Shown here: positions 17,742 to 27,743 of the stretch, one piece after another
How positions within the stretch are numbered: the first letter of the stretch is position 1
How the letters are laid out: every line of letters starts with the position of its first letter
NCBI GenBank assembly: GCA_902613185.1
Contig: CACMGP010000001.1
Coordinates: forward strand, 248,001 to 312,000
From: an uncultured Alphaproteobacteria bacterium
GTDB taxonomy: Bacteria; Pseudomonadota; Alphaproteobacteria; HIMB59
DNA: 64,000 nucleotides
Direction: 5' to 3'
The notes under the pieces: model-generated
The model's input: the letters and a program-made list of their open reading frames with translations, nothing else
Database searches by the model: none
Told to the model about the DNA's origin: nothing
Made by a program: the position numbers and the translations under genes

Positions 17742-19463
17742 TCAATGAATATCTTCAAGATGAATTATAGTTTTTTCACTATAGGTATCTTTTTTTACCT
17801 TAAAATAGCAATTAAACTCAGGTTTGTTTGATAAATAATTTTTTAATTCTTTCGATGAAATATCGAAGAACATGCCTTCACATGAAAAGCCAAGATTATC
17901 GGATACTTTTAATTTGGCATGCTTATCTTTAAAAATTTGTAATATTTCAATTTTAGCATTTTCAATTTTAAATATTGGCTCAGCATTTTGTTGGCCAAAG
18001 GGACTTAAAGACTCAAGGTCACTTAAAAGATTATTATTGATCACATTAACATCAATTAAAGAGTCATATGACTTTTCATTTAAAATTTCCAAGTTATTTG
18101 TCTCTTCAATTAAAAAGTTTTTAAAGTCATCAACATTTTCTTTTTTTAAAGTAAAACCACAAGCTTTATGGTGACCACCACCTTTTATCAAAATACCTTT
18201 TTCCGTAGCTTGCATCATCAATAATCCAATATTTTTTTCACCCTGCGATCTACCTGATCCAACAACTAAATCGTTTGATTGAGTCATTACAAATGATGGA
18301 CGATTATTAATACGCATTAATCTTCCAGCTATAATTCCTACAACGCCAATATGCCATTTTTCATCATAGAAAAAATTTATATTTAAATTGTTATTGATGT
18401 TAATATCTATTTCTTTAACTATTTTCGATTGAATTTTTTGTCTGTTTTGATTGTGTAGCTCAATAATTTGTGCAAACTGAACAGCTTGGTGTATATTTTC
18501 TGAAGATAAAAGATTATAAGCAAGTAAAGACTCTCCCATTCTTCCTCCAGCATTAATTCTAGGGCCTATAATATATCCGAGATGATACTCTGATATTTTT
18601 TGTTTTATCTTCGAAAGATTAATAAGAGTTTTTATGCCTTTATTACTGTTATCAGAATTAATTATTTTCAGTCCTTGTTTTACAAGTGTTCGATTTATAT
18701 TGTTTAAAGGAACTAAATCACAAATAGTAGCAAGAGAAACAAGATCTAAAAATTGTAATACGTCTTTTTTTTCAAATATTTCCTCATTGTTTAAAAAAAC
18801 GATAACTAAAAATGATAGAGCTGTTGCACATAAATCATCAAGATTAGATTTATCCTCCGGTGTTTTAGGATTTATAACAATCGATTCATTAAAATAATGA
18901 TCACATTCATGATGATCAATTACAAGAAGTTCTGCACCTTGGCTGTTAATATACTTCTGTTCATCAAAATTATTGCTACCACAATCTAAAACCAAAATGT
19001 TCGAGCTAAATTCTAGTAATTTATTACAGGCGGGTGTGCTTAATCCATACCCTTCATTTAATCTATTTGGAATATAAACAAAAACCTCAATTTCAAATTG
19101 AGTTAGATATTTTTTGAAAATTGATGCAGCACAGGCTCCATCTACATCATAATCTGAGAATATAGAAATTTTTTTATCATTTTTTATTTTTTTAAAAAAT
19201 GAAGTTATTTTTTTTAAATTATTTAATTTTAAAATTTCATTAAAAGATATGTTATCTTTTAATTTTGAACTTAAAAAATTTTGTATTTTACTAATTTTAC
19301 GATTTATTAATAATTTTGAAAGATTAATAGATATATTATTCTTTTGAGCTACTTCAAAAACTAATTCATCATTTAAATCTGAATTTAATGGTCTCCAAAT
19401 AGTACCGTTAAAACTCTTATCAGTAGTCAAGTTGTTTGATGTCAAAATTGTGTTTTCCATCAA
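17742..19463 (-). CDS. recJ: Single-stranded-DNA-specific exonuclease RecJ
   Basis: 573 aa; DYDVDGACAASIF, VIDHHECD, GPRINAGGRMG, GGGHHKACGFTL (DHH/DHHA1 motifs). Confidence 0.93.
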   Translation of the reverse strand: MMENTILTSNNLTTDKSFNGTIWRPLNSDLNDELVFEVAQKNNISINLSKLLINRKISKIQNFLSSKLKDNISFNEILKLNNLKKITSFFKKIKNDKKISIFSDYDVDGACAASIFKKYLTQFEIEVFVYIPNRLNEGYGLSTPACNKLLEFSSNILVLDCGSNNFDEQKYINSQGAELLVIDHHECDHYFNESIVINPKTPEDKSNLDDLCATALSFLVIVFLNNEEIFEKKDVLQFLDLVSLATICDLVPLNNINRTLVKQGLKIINSDNSNKGIKTLINLSKIKQKISEYHLGYIIGPRINAGGRMGESLLAYNLLSSENIHQAVQFAQIIELHNQNRQKIQSKIVKEIDININNNLNINFFYDEKWHIGVVGIIAGRLMRINNRPSFVMTQSNDLVVGSGRSQGEKNIGLLMMQATEKGILIKGGGHHKACGFTLKKENVDDFKNFLIEETNNLEILNEKSYDSLIDVNVINNNLLSDLESLSPFGQQNAEPIFKIENAKIEILQIFKDKHAKLKVSDNLGFSCEGMFFDISSKELKNYLSNKPEFNCYFKVKKDTYSEKTIIHLEDIH

Positions 19464-20373
19464 TCTCTCTAATAGTTCCCGTTTTTGAACGCATCACAAT
19501 AGAGTGTGTTGTAGCAAAATTCTTGTTTATGTTAATTCCACGAAGCATTGTACCATCAGTTACGCCTGTAGCTGAAAACATAACATCTCCTTTAGCTAGA
19601 TCGTTGAGCTTATAAATCTTATTTAAATTTGTTATGCCCGTTTTTTTCGCTCTATCAGTTTCTTGTTCATTATAAAAAATAAGCTGCCCCTCTAAATATC
19701 CTCCAACACATTGTAAAGCGGCAGCGGCTAGCACACCCTCTGGAGCGCCACCTATACCGTAATACATATCAATGTTACTACTATCTATGACAGAGGAAAT
19801 GACAGCACTTACATCTCCATCACCAATAATTTTTATTCTAGCACCTGCAGATCTTATTATTTCAATATCTTCTTGGTGTCTTTCTCGATCTAAAACACAT
19901 ATTACTAAATCCTCAGTATTAATTTTTTTATATTCTGCAAGTGCTTTTATATTTGATCTAAGATCTTGGCTGAGAGATACAACATTTTCATTTTCAACCT
20001 TTGCTGAAATTTTTCTCATATAAACATCTGGTGCATTTAAAAAACCACCCTCTTGAGCCAACGCAATAACAGCCATAGCGTTCTCTCCACCTTTTGCAGT
20101 TATTGTAGTGCCCTCTAAAGGATCAAGGGCTATATCCACATTAGGGCCACCCTGACCAACTTTCTCACCTATGTAGAGCATGGGCGCTTCATCTCTCTCA
20201 CCCTCACCTATAACTACTGTCCCAGATATTGTAAGAGAATTTAGACATTTTCTCATTGCGTCAACTGCAGCCTGATCAGCTGCCTTTTCATTTCCTCTTC
20301 CAATATGTTTAGAAGCAGCTAATGCTGCGAATTCAGAAACTCGAACTAACTCAATAGCAAGATTTCTATCCAA
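19420..20373 (-). CDS. glpX: Class II fructose-1,6-bisphosphatase GlpX
   Basis: 317 aa; GRGNEKAADQAAVDAMR, VVIGEGERDEAPMLYIGEKVG, ALDPLEGTT, GIGGAPEGVLAAAAL. Confidence 0.93.
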   Translation of the reverse strand: MDRNLAIELVRVSEFAALAASKHIGRGNEKAADQAAVDAMRKCLNSLTISGTVVIGEGERDEAPMLYIGEKVGQGGPNVDIALDPLEGTTITAKGGENAMAVIALAQEGGFLNAPDVYMRKISAKVENENVVSLSQDLRSNIKALAEYKKINTEDLVICVLDRERHQEDIEIIRSAGARIKIIGDGDVSAVISSVIDSSNIDMYYGIGGAPEGVLAAAALQCVGGYLEGQLIFYNEQETDRAKKTGITNLNKIYKLNDLAKGDVMFSATGVTDGTMLRGININKNFATTHSIVMRSKTGTIREIDGKHNFDIKQLDY

Positions 20374-21652
20374 TATTTTCCTCTATCCTAATAACTGATA
20401 TCTCGTTTTTAATAAAACTTGTCTTCTTTAAATTATTTACAACTTGAGTGATATTTTTTATACCAACAGGATCAGATATAATAATTATTGGAACAACTTT
20501 TTCATTATTAGCATTCAATTGAATTATAGATTTTATGGAAATTGATTTTTGAGAAAATAATTGGGCAATCGATTTAAGAACACCAACTTTATTGAGCACA
20601 GACATTCTTAAGTAATATGGTCTAATTCTTTGAGATTGATTGACAAACTTTGCATTCAACATTTGTGAGTATTTTTTTATAAAAATACCTTTAATAGAAG
20701 AATAATTAATAAATCTCTTTATATCTGAGATAATAGAAGTAGCTGTCGGGTAACCTCCAGCTCCTTTACCAACTAAACTAGTTTTTAAAAAATTCTCACC
20801 TTCTAAAGTAATAACGTTTTCTTCAAAATTAGTTTTTGCAATCAAACTTGACTCTGGCACAAAACAGGGTGCTACAGATGAAAAAAACTTATCTTTATAT
20901 CTCTCTGTTAAAGAGACAAGTTTTAATTTATAACCAAGGTTAAGGCCTTGCTCTAAATCTATTAGCTTAATATTTTCAATTCCATCATAGTGCATATCAG
21001 AAAATTTAAACTTTTTTCCAAAAGATATATTTGAGAGTAAAACAAGTTTGTGCATAGCATCTTTTCCAGATAAATCAGCACTAGAGTCTTGTTCAGCAAA
21101 TCCATTTTTAATAGCTTGTTCTAATGTTTCTTTGAAACTGATCTTATTTTCATACATTTTTGAAATAATATAGTTAGTTGTGCCATTAAAAATTCCATAA
21201 ATTGAATTAACCATTGAGGGGTGAATACTATTCTCTATTGTTCTTATTACTGGCACAGCACCCAATACAGCAGCCTCAAAACCTAAAAATAAATTCGACT
21301 TATCAAAGCCCTCAAAAAACAAACTAGACTTTTCTGCTAATTGAGCCTTATTAGCAGTAATAAGAGATATTTTATTTTTTAAACAAAATTTATATAGATC
21401 ATTTATGTACTTTCCTGTGCCTCCTATAGTTTCAATGATTAAATCAGGTTTAAATTGGATTAAGCTCTTATAATCGCCAACCCATTTGTATTTACTAATA
21501 TTGATTATTCTTTTCTTTTTCTTATTTTTTGCACCAATAGCAACTATTTCACATTTAGTATCATCCAAAATATATGAATTTTTTTCTAATAGCTTTACAA
21601 CATGAGAGCCTACGACTCCTAAACCTAAAACTGCTATTTTAATCTTGTTCAT
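20366..21652 (-). CDS. hom: Homoserine dehydrogenase
   Basis: 428 aa; VLGLGVVGSHVVKLL, ITANKAQLAEK, GIFNGTTNYIISKM, AEQDSSADLSGKDAMHKL, C-terminal ACT domain. Confidence 0.93.
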   Translation of the reverse strand: MNKIKIAVLGLGVVGSHVVKLLEKNSYILDDTKCEIVAIGAKNKKKKRIINISKYKWVGDYKSLIQFKPDLIIETIGGTGKYINDLYKFCLKNKISLITANKAQLAEKSSLFFEGFDKSNLFLGFEAAVLGAVPVIRTIENSIHPSMVNSIYGIFNGTTNYIISKMYENKISFKETLEQAIKNGFAEQDSSADLSGKDAMHKLVLLSNISFGKKFKFSDMHYDGIENIKLIDLEQGLNLGYKLKLVSLTERYKDKFFSSVAPCFVPESSLIAKTNFEENVITLEGENFLKTSLVGKGAGGYPTATSIISDIKRFINYSSIKGIFIKKYSQMLNAKFVNQSQRIRPYYLRMSVLNKVGVLKSIAQLFSQKSISIKSIIQLNANNEKVVPIIIISDPVGIKNITQVVNNLKKTSFIKNEISVIRIEENIG

Positions 21653-21860
21653 TTTGAGATTTTAAAATTTGTTCTTTTCTAATATTACTCTTTTCGTTAA
21701 ATTCCTCTAATTCTTTTTTCTTTTCCATCAAATTTTTATCAAAATTTTGGAATGATCTTTCGCAAGAAATAGTAATTATTAATAGTGAAATGACAGAAAA
21801 AATAAATAAAAAATTATCTTTTAGAGAACTGAAAACTTCGTCTAGCTTTTTGCCTACCAT
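21639..21860 (-). CDS. Small single-TM coiled-coil protein of unknown function overlapping the rpsI 3' end
   Basis: 73 aa; hydrophobic [17 protein letters not shown] followed by a charged coiled-coil-like tail; sits between rpsI and hom. Confidence 0.4.
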   Translation of the reverse strand: MVGKKLDEVFSSLKDNFLFIFSVISLLIITISCERSFQNFDKNLMEKKKELEEFNEKSNIRKEQILKSQNEQD

Positions 21861-22203
21861 ACTTTTTTCGTTCTACTGTTCTAGAGTCTCTTGTTAAAAA
21901 CCCATTTTTCTTTAAAACATCTTTGGTGTTTGGATCTATTTTTGTTAAAGCTCTGCTAAGTCCATGTTTAATAGCTCCAGCTTGACCAGATAAACCTCCA
22001 CCTAATACTGTAATTCTAAGATCCACAGAGTCTGATTTTTTTGCAACCTCTAATGGTTGGTTAATTATCATTCTTAATGCTTTATCAGGAAAATATTCAT
22101 CAATATTTTTTTTATTAATTGTTATATTTCCTGTTCCATTAGAAACCCAAACTCTTGCAATAGACTCTTTACGTCTTCCAGTACTATAGACTTGATCAGA
22201 CAT
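21814..22203 (-). CDS. rpsI: 30S ribosomal protein S9
   Basis: 129 aa; [15 protein letters not shown]...[18 protein letters not shown]...[14 protein letters not shown]. Confidence 0.97.
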   Translation of the reverse strand: MSDQVYSTGRRKESIARVWVSNGTGNITINKKNIDEYFPDKALRMIINQPLEVAKKSDSVDLRITVLGGGLSGQAGAIKHGLSRALTKIDPNTKDVLKKNGFLTRDSRTVERKKYGRQKARRSFQFSKR

Positions 22204-22663
22204 TTACTTTGTTCTTCCTATTAATAGACTTAAAATCTAAGTTTTTTGGATTTTGAGACTCATGTGGATGATTGGCATCTCTATAAAGTTTTATACTATT
22301 TTTCATAAGGTCTCTAAATAAAGGAGAGTTTGGAAGCATTCCTTTTATTGCTTTTTTAATAATATCATCAGATTTATTATTTTCTTTTAGTTTGTCAGGT
22401 GTAGTTTCTTTAATTCCACCAGGGTGACCTGTGTGTTTGTAATATTTTTTGTCAGTGTTTTTATTACCTGAAAATTTTACTTTATCTGTGTTAATAATAA
22501 TTACACCATCTCCGACTGGTAAATTAGGGGAGTATTGAGGTTTGTTTTTACCTTTAAGAATTAAACTTACCCTTGAAGCAAGCCTTCCTACAGAGATATC
22601 TGTGGCATCTAGTAAATGCCATGCTTTTTGAAATTCAGATTTTTTTAAAGTAGTAGTTTTCAC
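22196..22663 (-). CDS. rplM: 50S ribosomal protein L13
   Basis: 155 aa; [61 protein letters not shown]. Confidence 0.97.
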   Translation of the reverse strand: MKTTTLKKSEFQKAWHLLDATDISVGRLASRVSLILKGKNKPQYSPNLPVGDGVIIINTDKVKFSGNKNTDKKYYKHTGHPGGIKETTPDKLKENNKSDDIIKKAIKGMLPNSPLFRDLMKNSIKLYRDANHPHESQNPKNLDFKSINRKNKVNV

Positions 22664-22769
22664 GATAGAGGGAATATAAGTAAAATCATTAAAAAAGCAA
22701 GGATTATAGATAAAATTTTCCTCATTAATTGATAATAAACTTAATTTTTAAACATTATTCTCATTTTTT

Positions 22770-22846
22770 TGGTCGGGGGTACTGGACTTGAACCAGCGAC
22801 CTCACGCCCCCCAGACGCGCACTCTACCAGACTGAGCTAACCCCCG
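22770..22846 (-). tRNA. tRNA-Pro (anticodon GGG), CCA encoded
   Basis: Reverse complement CGGGGGTTAGCTCAGTCTGGTAGAGTGCGCGTCTGGGGGGCGTGAGGTCGCTGGTTCAAGTCCAGTACCCCCGACCA; acceptor CGGGGGT/ACCCCCG, loop CTGGGGG. Confidence 0.95.
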
Positions 22847-22847
22847 A

Positions 22848-23156
22848 TTATCTTGACTTTTTTAATAGTCCCAATAAATCCTTTAAGTCTGAGAGGATAT
22901 TATCATCTAGCGATTTCATTTTAAGCTTTGATTTTGATAAATAATCGTTGACACCATCAAGTGTCAATTTTTGAACATCAAGTAAGTATTTTATTTTTTT
23001 TAGAAGAAGTAAATTTTCATAATTATATAATCTATGTCCAGATTGAGTTCTGATAACTTTAAGTTTTTTTATTCTACTCTCCCAAAATCTAATTGTATGT
23101 TTCTGCTCTCCCACTAAATGAGATACGTCATCAATATTATAAAAATTTTTGTTCAT
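22848..23156 (-). CDS. MerR-family transcriptional regulator
   Basis: 102 aa; NIDDVSHLVGEQKHTIRFWESRIKKLKVIRTQSGHRLYNYENL; conserved position downstream of ihfA. Confidence 0.88.
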   Translation of the reverse strand: MNKNFYNIDDVSHLVGEQKHTIRFWESRIKKLKVIRTQSGHRLYNYENLLLLKKIKYLLDVQKLTLDGVNDYLSKSKLKMKSLDDNILSDLKDLLGLLKKSR

Positions 23157-23428
23157 AAGACTAATTTATTTGATTTTTTAAAACTTATAACTTTTCTAGA
23201 TTTTATTAAATACTCCTCTTTAGTTTTTGGATTTCTACCTATTCTCTCATTTTTTTTTTTTATTTTAAATGAACCAATATTACTTATTGATAAATCAGAA
23301 ATAATCATTTCATTGCTCCAAATTTCAAGAATTTTATCAATTTTTTTGTAAACCGTGGAGTATGCTATACCAAATTCAATAGATATTTGTTTAGCAATAC
23401 TCTCTCTAGTTGCTTTATCTTGAGACAT
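23153..23428 (-). CDS. ihfA: Integration host factor subunit alpha (HU family)
   Basis: MSQDKATRESIAKQISIEFGIAYSTVYKKIDKILE...IGSFKIKKKNERIGRNPKTKEEYLIKSRKVISFKKS; start trimmed from 23443. Confidence 0.82.
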   Translation of the reverse strand: MSQDKATRESIAKQISIEFGIAYSTVYKKIDKILEIWSNEMIISDLSISNIGSFKIKKKNERIGRNPKTKEEYLIKSRKVISFKKSNKLVL

Positions 23429-24419
23429 TTTTCTTAATCTCATTTAATAAATCATTGTCAATACATTTTATACCAAACTCTATAGCATTCGCGAATGCAT
23501 GTGAGTCAGCATTACCGTGACTTTTAATTACAATACCATTTACACCTATAAACATACCACCATTGTAATTTCTAGGATCAATTAAATTTTTAAAGTCTTT
23601 GAAATTTTTTTTTAAAAGTAAAGATAGTATTTTTGAGAAAGAGGTGGAGGTTAGACTTTTTTTTAGAGAGTCAGTTATGAATTTAGATACACCCTCGGCC
23701 GTTTTCAACGCAATATTTCCAGAAAATCCATCTGTGACAATAACATGATTATGTGTTGAGGTAATCTCATCAGCTTCTATAAATCCTTGATAATTTATTC
23801 TTTCATCACTCTTCATTAATTCATGTGTCTCTTGAATCAAATTATTGCCTTTGAGCTCTTCTGATCCAATATTTAAAAGTGCCACTTTGGTATCAATCTG
23901 TGGATAGAGAACTTTGTAATAAGTACTTCCCATAACAGCAAAATCTAAAAGATTTTCTGAGTTACACTCAGCATTTGCACCTAAATCTAAAAAACATACC
24001 GGATGTTTCTCTGAAGGAAAAAATGATGCTATTGCAGGTCTTGTAATATTTTCAATGGTCCTGAGATATACAGTTGAGTAAGCCATCATTGCGCCAGTGT
24101 TTCCTGCAGAAATAGTTATTTGATTTTTATTTTCTTTTAATTTTAAAATGGCATTTGACATAGAACTATTTCGATTATCCTTTTTTAAAGCGTCACTTGG
24201 TTTCATATCCGGAGAAATAAAATTTTCAGACTGTATCCATTTAGAGTTATTAAATAGCTTTGAAAATGGCGATTTAAATTTCTCATAAATATGTCTATCA
24301 GAATGTAAATTGAATTTAATAGAAGAATTTTTAGTTTGGGCTATTAATGCCCCTTCTAGAACTGATTGTGGGGCAAAGTCTCCTCCGTGTAGGTCAAGAT
24401 TAATTATATATTTACTCAT
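23415..24419 (-). CDS. plsX: Phosphate acyltransferase PlsX
   Basis: 334 aa; LDLHGGDFAPQSVLEGA, SAGNTGAMMAYS, LDLGANAE, VTDGFSGNIALKTAEG. Confidence 0.93.
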   Translation of the reverse strand: MSKYIINLDLHGGDFAPQSVLEGALIAQTKNSSIKFNLHSDRHIYEKFKSPFSKLFNNSKWIQSENFISPDMKPSDALKKDNRNSSMSNAILKLKENKNQITISAGNTGAMMAYSTVYLRTIENITRPAIASFFPSEKHPVCFLDLGANAECNSENLLDFAVMGSTYYKVLYPQIDTKVALLNIGSEELKGNNLIQETHELMKSDERINYQGFIEADEITSTHNHVIVTDGFSGNIALKTAEGVSKFITDSLKKSLTSTSFSKILSLLLKKNFKDFKNLIDPRNYNGGMFIGVNGIVIKSHGNADSHAFANAIEFGIKCIDNDLLNEIKKNVSR

Positions 24420-24498
24420 TAATGTTTATTATTGCTTTAAAGAAACTTATACCTTATTTGTTTTTATTGTGAATATTTTAAAAATACCTCTTATTTTT

Positions 24499-24801
24499 AT
24501 GGCATTATTAAGCTCAGTAATTTTATTTTCTTGTTCTAAAGAGGTATATTTTTCTGGTATTTCAGAAACTAGTTTTAATGAAATTAAAGAAAATTATCAA
24601 AATATTAATTACTCAAAAGAAGATGTGATAGCAATTATTGGACCTCCTTTAATAAAGGAAAACTCAGATAATTTATGGATTTATAGAACAGATAAAAAAA
24701 CAGGAATTGCTGCATTCAAACAAACAGCCTACAACAAGACCCTAAAGCTTAAATTTGAAGATAATGTTTTAAGGTCTGTTGAAGAAATTGAATTAAATTA
24801 A
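24499..24801 (+). CDS. bamE: BamE/SmpA-like outer membrane assembly lipoprotein
   Basis: [20 protein letters not shown] (lipobox-like), [27 protein letters not shown]...[13 protein letters not shown]; start trimmed from 24310, divergent from plsX. Confidence 0.75.
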   Translation: MALLSSVILFSCSKEVYFSGISETSFNEIKENYQNINYSKEDVIAIIGPPLIKENSDNLWIYRTDKKTGIAAFKQTAYNKTLKLKFEDNVLRSVEEIELN

Positions 24802-26921
24802 ATAATATTTAAATGAACAACTATTGATAACAATAGAATTGATACAATATTTGTTATTTTAATCATCGGATTAACAGCTGGTCCAGCTGTATCCTTATAA
24901 GGGTCACCAACAGTATCTCCTGTAACAGAGGCTTTATGAGTTTCACTGCCTTTCCCTCCTAGGTTACCATCTTCAATATATTTTTTTGCATTATCCCATG
25001 CACCACCACCAGCGGTCATCGAGATAGCTACAAAGAAACCAGTGATTATAACTCCTATTAAAAGAGCTCCAAGTGCTTGAAAGGCGGTATTGACACTACC
25101 TGTAAGGGAATAAACGCCAAAGAAAATAATAACTGGTGAAAGCACGGGTAATAAAGATGGAATGATCATCTCTTTAATGGCTGCTTTTGTAAGTATATCA
25201 ACACACTTACCATAGTCAGGTTTTTCTTTTCCAGACATTATGCCTTTTTTTTCTTTAAACTGTTGTCTTACTTCTAAAACCACTGAGCCAGCTGCTCTTC
25301 CTACTGCAGTCATGCTTAGTGCACTAAACAAGAAGGGTAATAATCCGCCTAACAATAATCCAATTATCACGTATGGTTCAGATAAATCAAAAGATACTTT
25401 AAAGGCATTATTTCCTGTTTCTTGATTAAAAAATTTAAGATCTTCAGTGTAAGCAGCAAACAAAACTAATGCACCAAGTCCAGCTGATCCTATGGCGTAT
25501 CCTTTAGTAACAGCTTTTGTAGTATTTCCCACAGCGTCTAAGGCATCAGTTCTCTCTCTGACTTTCTTATTCAAACCTGACATTTCAGCAATACCGCCAG
25601 CATTATCTGTGACGGGTCCGTATGCGTCCAAAGCAACCACCATTCCTGCGAGAGCCAACATTGATGTCACTGCAATTGCGATACCAAAAAGACCAGCAGT
25701 TGAAAAAGTTAAACCAATTCCTGCACATATAATTAAGACAGGTATTGCTGTAGACTCCATCCCCATAGCAAGTCCTTGAATAATATTCGTTGCATGACCA
25801 GTTTGGGATGCTTCAGCAACACTTTTTACGGGTCTATACTCAGTACTAGTGTAATATTCTGTGATAAAAACAAGTGCTAAAGTAATTACTAATCCGTAAA
25901 CCGCACATAAAAATAAATCCATTCCGTTGTACCACTTATTTCCTAATTGAAAAAATTGATCAAAGCCGATTGAATATTGGGTTATAAGCGCAAATAAAAT
26001 TACTGAAATAAATAGTGTCATGAAAAACCCTTTGTACAATGCTCCCATAATTGAGGATTTAGGGGTAGATATTGATACAAACTGTGAGCCAATAATAGAT
26101 GCTAAAATACTTGAGCCTGCGATTAGTAGTGGATAAATAGTTAGTTCACTGACAGTTCCCTGAAAAATAATAGCTAGAACCATTGTTGCCACAATTGATA
26201 CAACATAAGTCTCAAATAAGTCGGCTGCCATACCTGCACAATCTCCAACGTTGTCTCCTACGTTATCTGCTATAACAGCTGGATTTCTTGGGTCATCCTC
26301 TGGAATATTTTTTTCTACTTTTCCAACCAGATCAGCTCCGACATCTGCTCCTTTAGTAAAAATTCCACCACCTAATCTTGCAAATATGGAAATTAATGAA
26401 GATCCAAAACCAAGAGCAACTAAAGGCTCTATAAGCTCTCTTCCTGTTCTTTCAAATCCAAAATATAAAATCATGAAATATCCTGCTATACCAGCTAAAG
26501 CGAGTCCAACAACTAATAATCCTGTTACTGCCCCAGCGTTAAATGCAACATAAAGTCCTTTTTTGAGTGAAGAACTTGCAGCTTGTGCTGTTATAACATT
26601 TGCTCTAACAGATACATTCATTCCAATATAACCAGCGAGACCTGATAAAGCTGCACCAATTAAAAAACCAACTGGTACATCATAAATGTGTTTAAATGGT
26701 ATTAAAAAGAATGCAAAAAAAATAACAATACCTACGATTGATATAGTTGTGTACTGACGATTAAGGTAAGCTTTAGCCCCCTCTTGAATAGCACTAGAAA
26801 TTGTAGTCATCTTTTTTGTGCCTTTTGGTAAACTTAAAATTTTATTAGTTGTGAATATTCCGAAAGCAATTGCCGCTATTGCAGCAAATATTACTATTTG
26901 TAAGTACTGTATTTGAGACAT
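24798..26921 (-). CDS. hppA: Membrane-bound proton-translocating pyrophosphatase (predicted K+-independent class)
   Basis: 707 aa; [82 protein letters not shown]. Confidence 0.96.
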   Translation of the reverse strand: MSQIQYLQIVIFAAIAAIAFGIFTTNKILSLPKGTKKMTTISSAIQEGAKAYLNRQYTTISIVGIVIFFAFFLIPFKHIYDVPVGFLIGAALSGLAGYIGMNVSVRANVITAQAASSSLKKGLYVAFNAGAVTGLLVVGLALAGIAGYFMILYFGFERTGRELIEPLVALGFGSSLISIFARLGGGIFTKGADVGADLVGKVEKNIPEDDPRNPAVIADNVGDNVGDCAGMAADLFETYVVSIVATMVLAIIFQGTVSELTIYPLLIAGSSILASIIGSQFVSISTPKSSIMGALYKGFFMTLFISVILFALITQYSIGFDQFFQLGNKWYNGMDLFLCAVYGLVITLALVFITEYYTSTEYRPVKSVAEASQTGHATNIIQGLAMGMESTAIPVLIICAGIGLTFSTAGLFGIAIAVTSMLALAGMVVALDAYGPVTDNAGGIAEMSGLNKKVRERTDALDAVGNTTKAVTKGYAIGSAGLGALVLFAAYTEDLKFFNQETGNNAFKVSFDLSEPYVIIGLLLGGLLPFLFSALSMTAVGRAAGSVVLEVRQQFKEKKGIMSGKEKPDYGKCVDILTKAAIKEMIIPSLLPVLSPVIIFFGVYSLTGSVNTAFQALGALLIGVIITGFFVAISMTAGGGAWDNAKKYIEDGNLGGKGSETHKASVTGDTVGDPYKDTAGPAVNPMIKITNIVSILLLSIVVHLNII

Positions 26922-26952
26922 GGTAAGTTGTTAATCTATTTTAATTTTATTT

Positions 26953-27339
26953 TCAAGGAGCTTTTTTAGAGGCATCATCTAACAAATAATTGAAGTATTT
27001 TACCTCTTCTTGTGTAAGAAAATCCTTAGAAAGATTGATATATTCGCTCATTAATATCTTTTTATTATTTTTATTTAAAAGATACTCAGAGCAAAAGGCA
27101 TAAAGAAGGAAAACTGTTATTTTGTTGGTTTTTTCAATAATCTTAGAATCTATTAGTCCTTTAATTTTTTCTAAATTAGAATTAAAGCTCTCATTTAGCG
27201 AAATTAATTTTTTTTTATTAAAAGGCCTTTTTTTAATATTTTTTTTTATAAATTCTTCTAACTCAAAGTCAGTTGAATAATTTCTTTGAAATATAAACTG
27301 AAAGAAAAATAGTCTGGTATTTTTATTTAGATTAAGCAT
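26953..27339 (-). CDS. nusB: Transcription antitermination factor NusB (divergent)
   Basis: 128 aa; RLFFFQFIFQRNYS...FLLYAFCSEYLL; conserved position after ribH. Confidence 0.75.
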   Translation of the reverse strand: MLNLNKNTRLFFFQFIFQRNYSTDFELEEFIKKNIKKRPFNKKKLISLNESFNSNLEKIKGLIDSKIIEKTNKITVFLLYAFCSEYLLNKNNKKILMSEYINLSKDFLTQEEVKYFNYLLDDASKKAP

Positions 27340-27743
27340 TTGATCATATTAACCATAGCATTTGCCGCTTCTATTCCTTTATTTTTTGATTTTGATCTTT
27401 TTAATGCTTGAGACTTATTGTAAGCATTTATGATACCATTAGATATAAGTGTATTTTTATTTTGATTTACAATATCTAAAAGAGCCTTCCCAACAGAGTC
27501 AGAAATTACTTCAAAATGATATGTCTGGCCTTTTATAACACAGCCTAGGGCAATAAATAAATTATAACTACTAGTCTTAATTTTCCACTTTATCATTTGA
27601 GGAATTTCATAAACACCAGGAACAGTTATAATTTCATATTTAAGATTATTCTGTTCTAAAATATTAACACAAGATTTTGTTAATGGATTAGTTATTTCTT
27701 TATAATAATCTGCAACTATAATTTTAATTTTTAATTTTTTCAT
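27327..27743 (-). CDS. ribH: 6,7-dimethyl-8-ribityllumazine synthase
   Basis: 138 aa; VPGVYEIPQMI, ALGCVIKGQTYHFEVISDSVGKALLDI, NGIINAYNKSQAL. Confidence 0.92.
   Translation of the reverse strand: MKKLKIKIIVADYYKEITNPLTKSCVNILEQNNLKYEIITVPGVYEIPQMIKWKIKTSSYNLFIALGCVIKGQTYHFEVISDSVGKALLDIVNQNKNTLISNGIINAYNKSQALKRSKSKNKGIEAANAMVNMIKCLI

Noticed and set aside
25240-26553. Antisense ORFs opposite hppA (61, 95 and 100 aa)
   Set aside because: Mirror-frame artefacts of a conserved membrane protein; no start/RBS or domain evidence.
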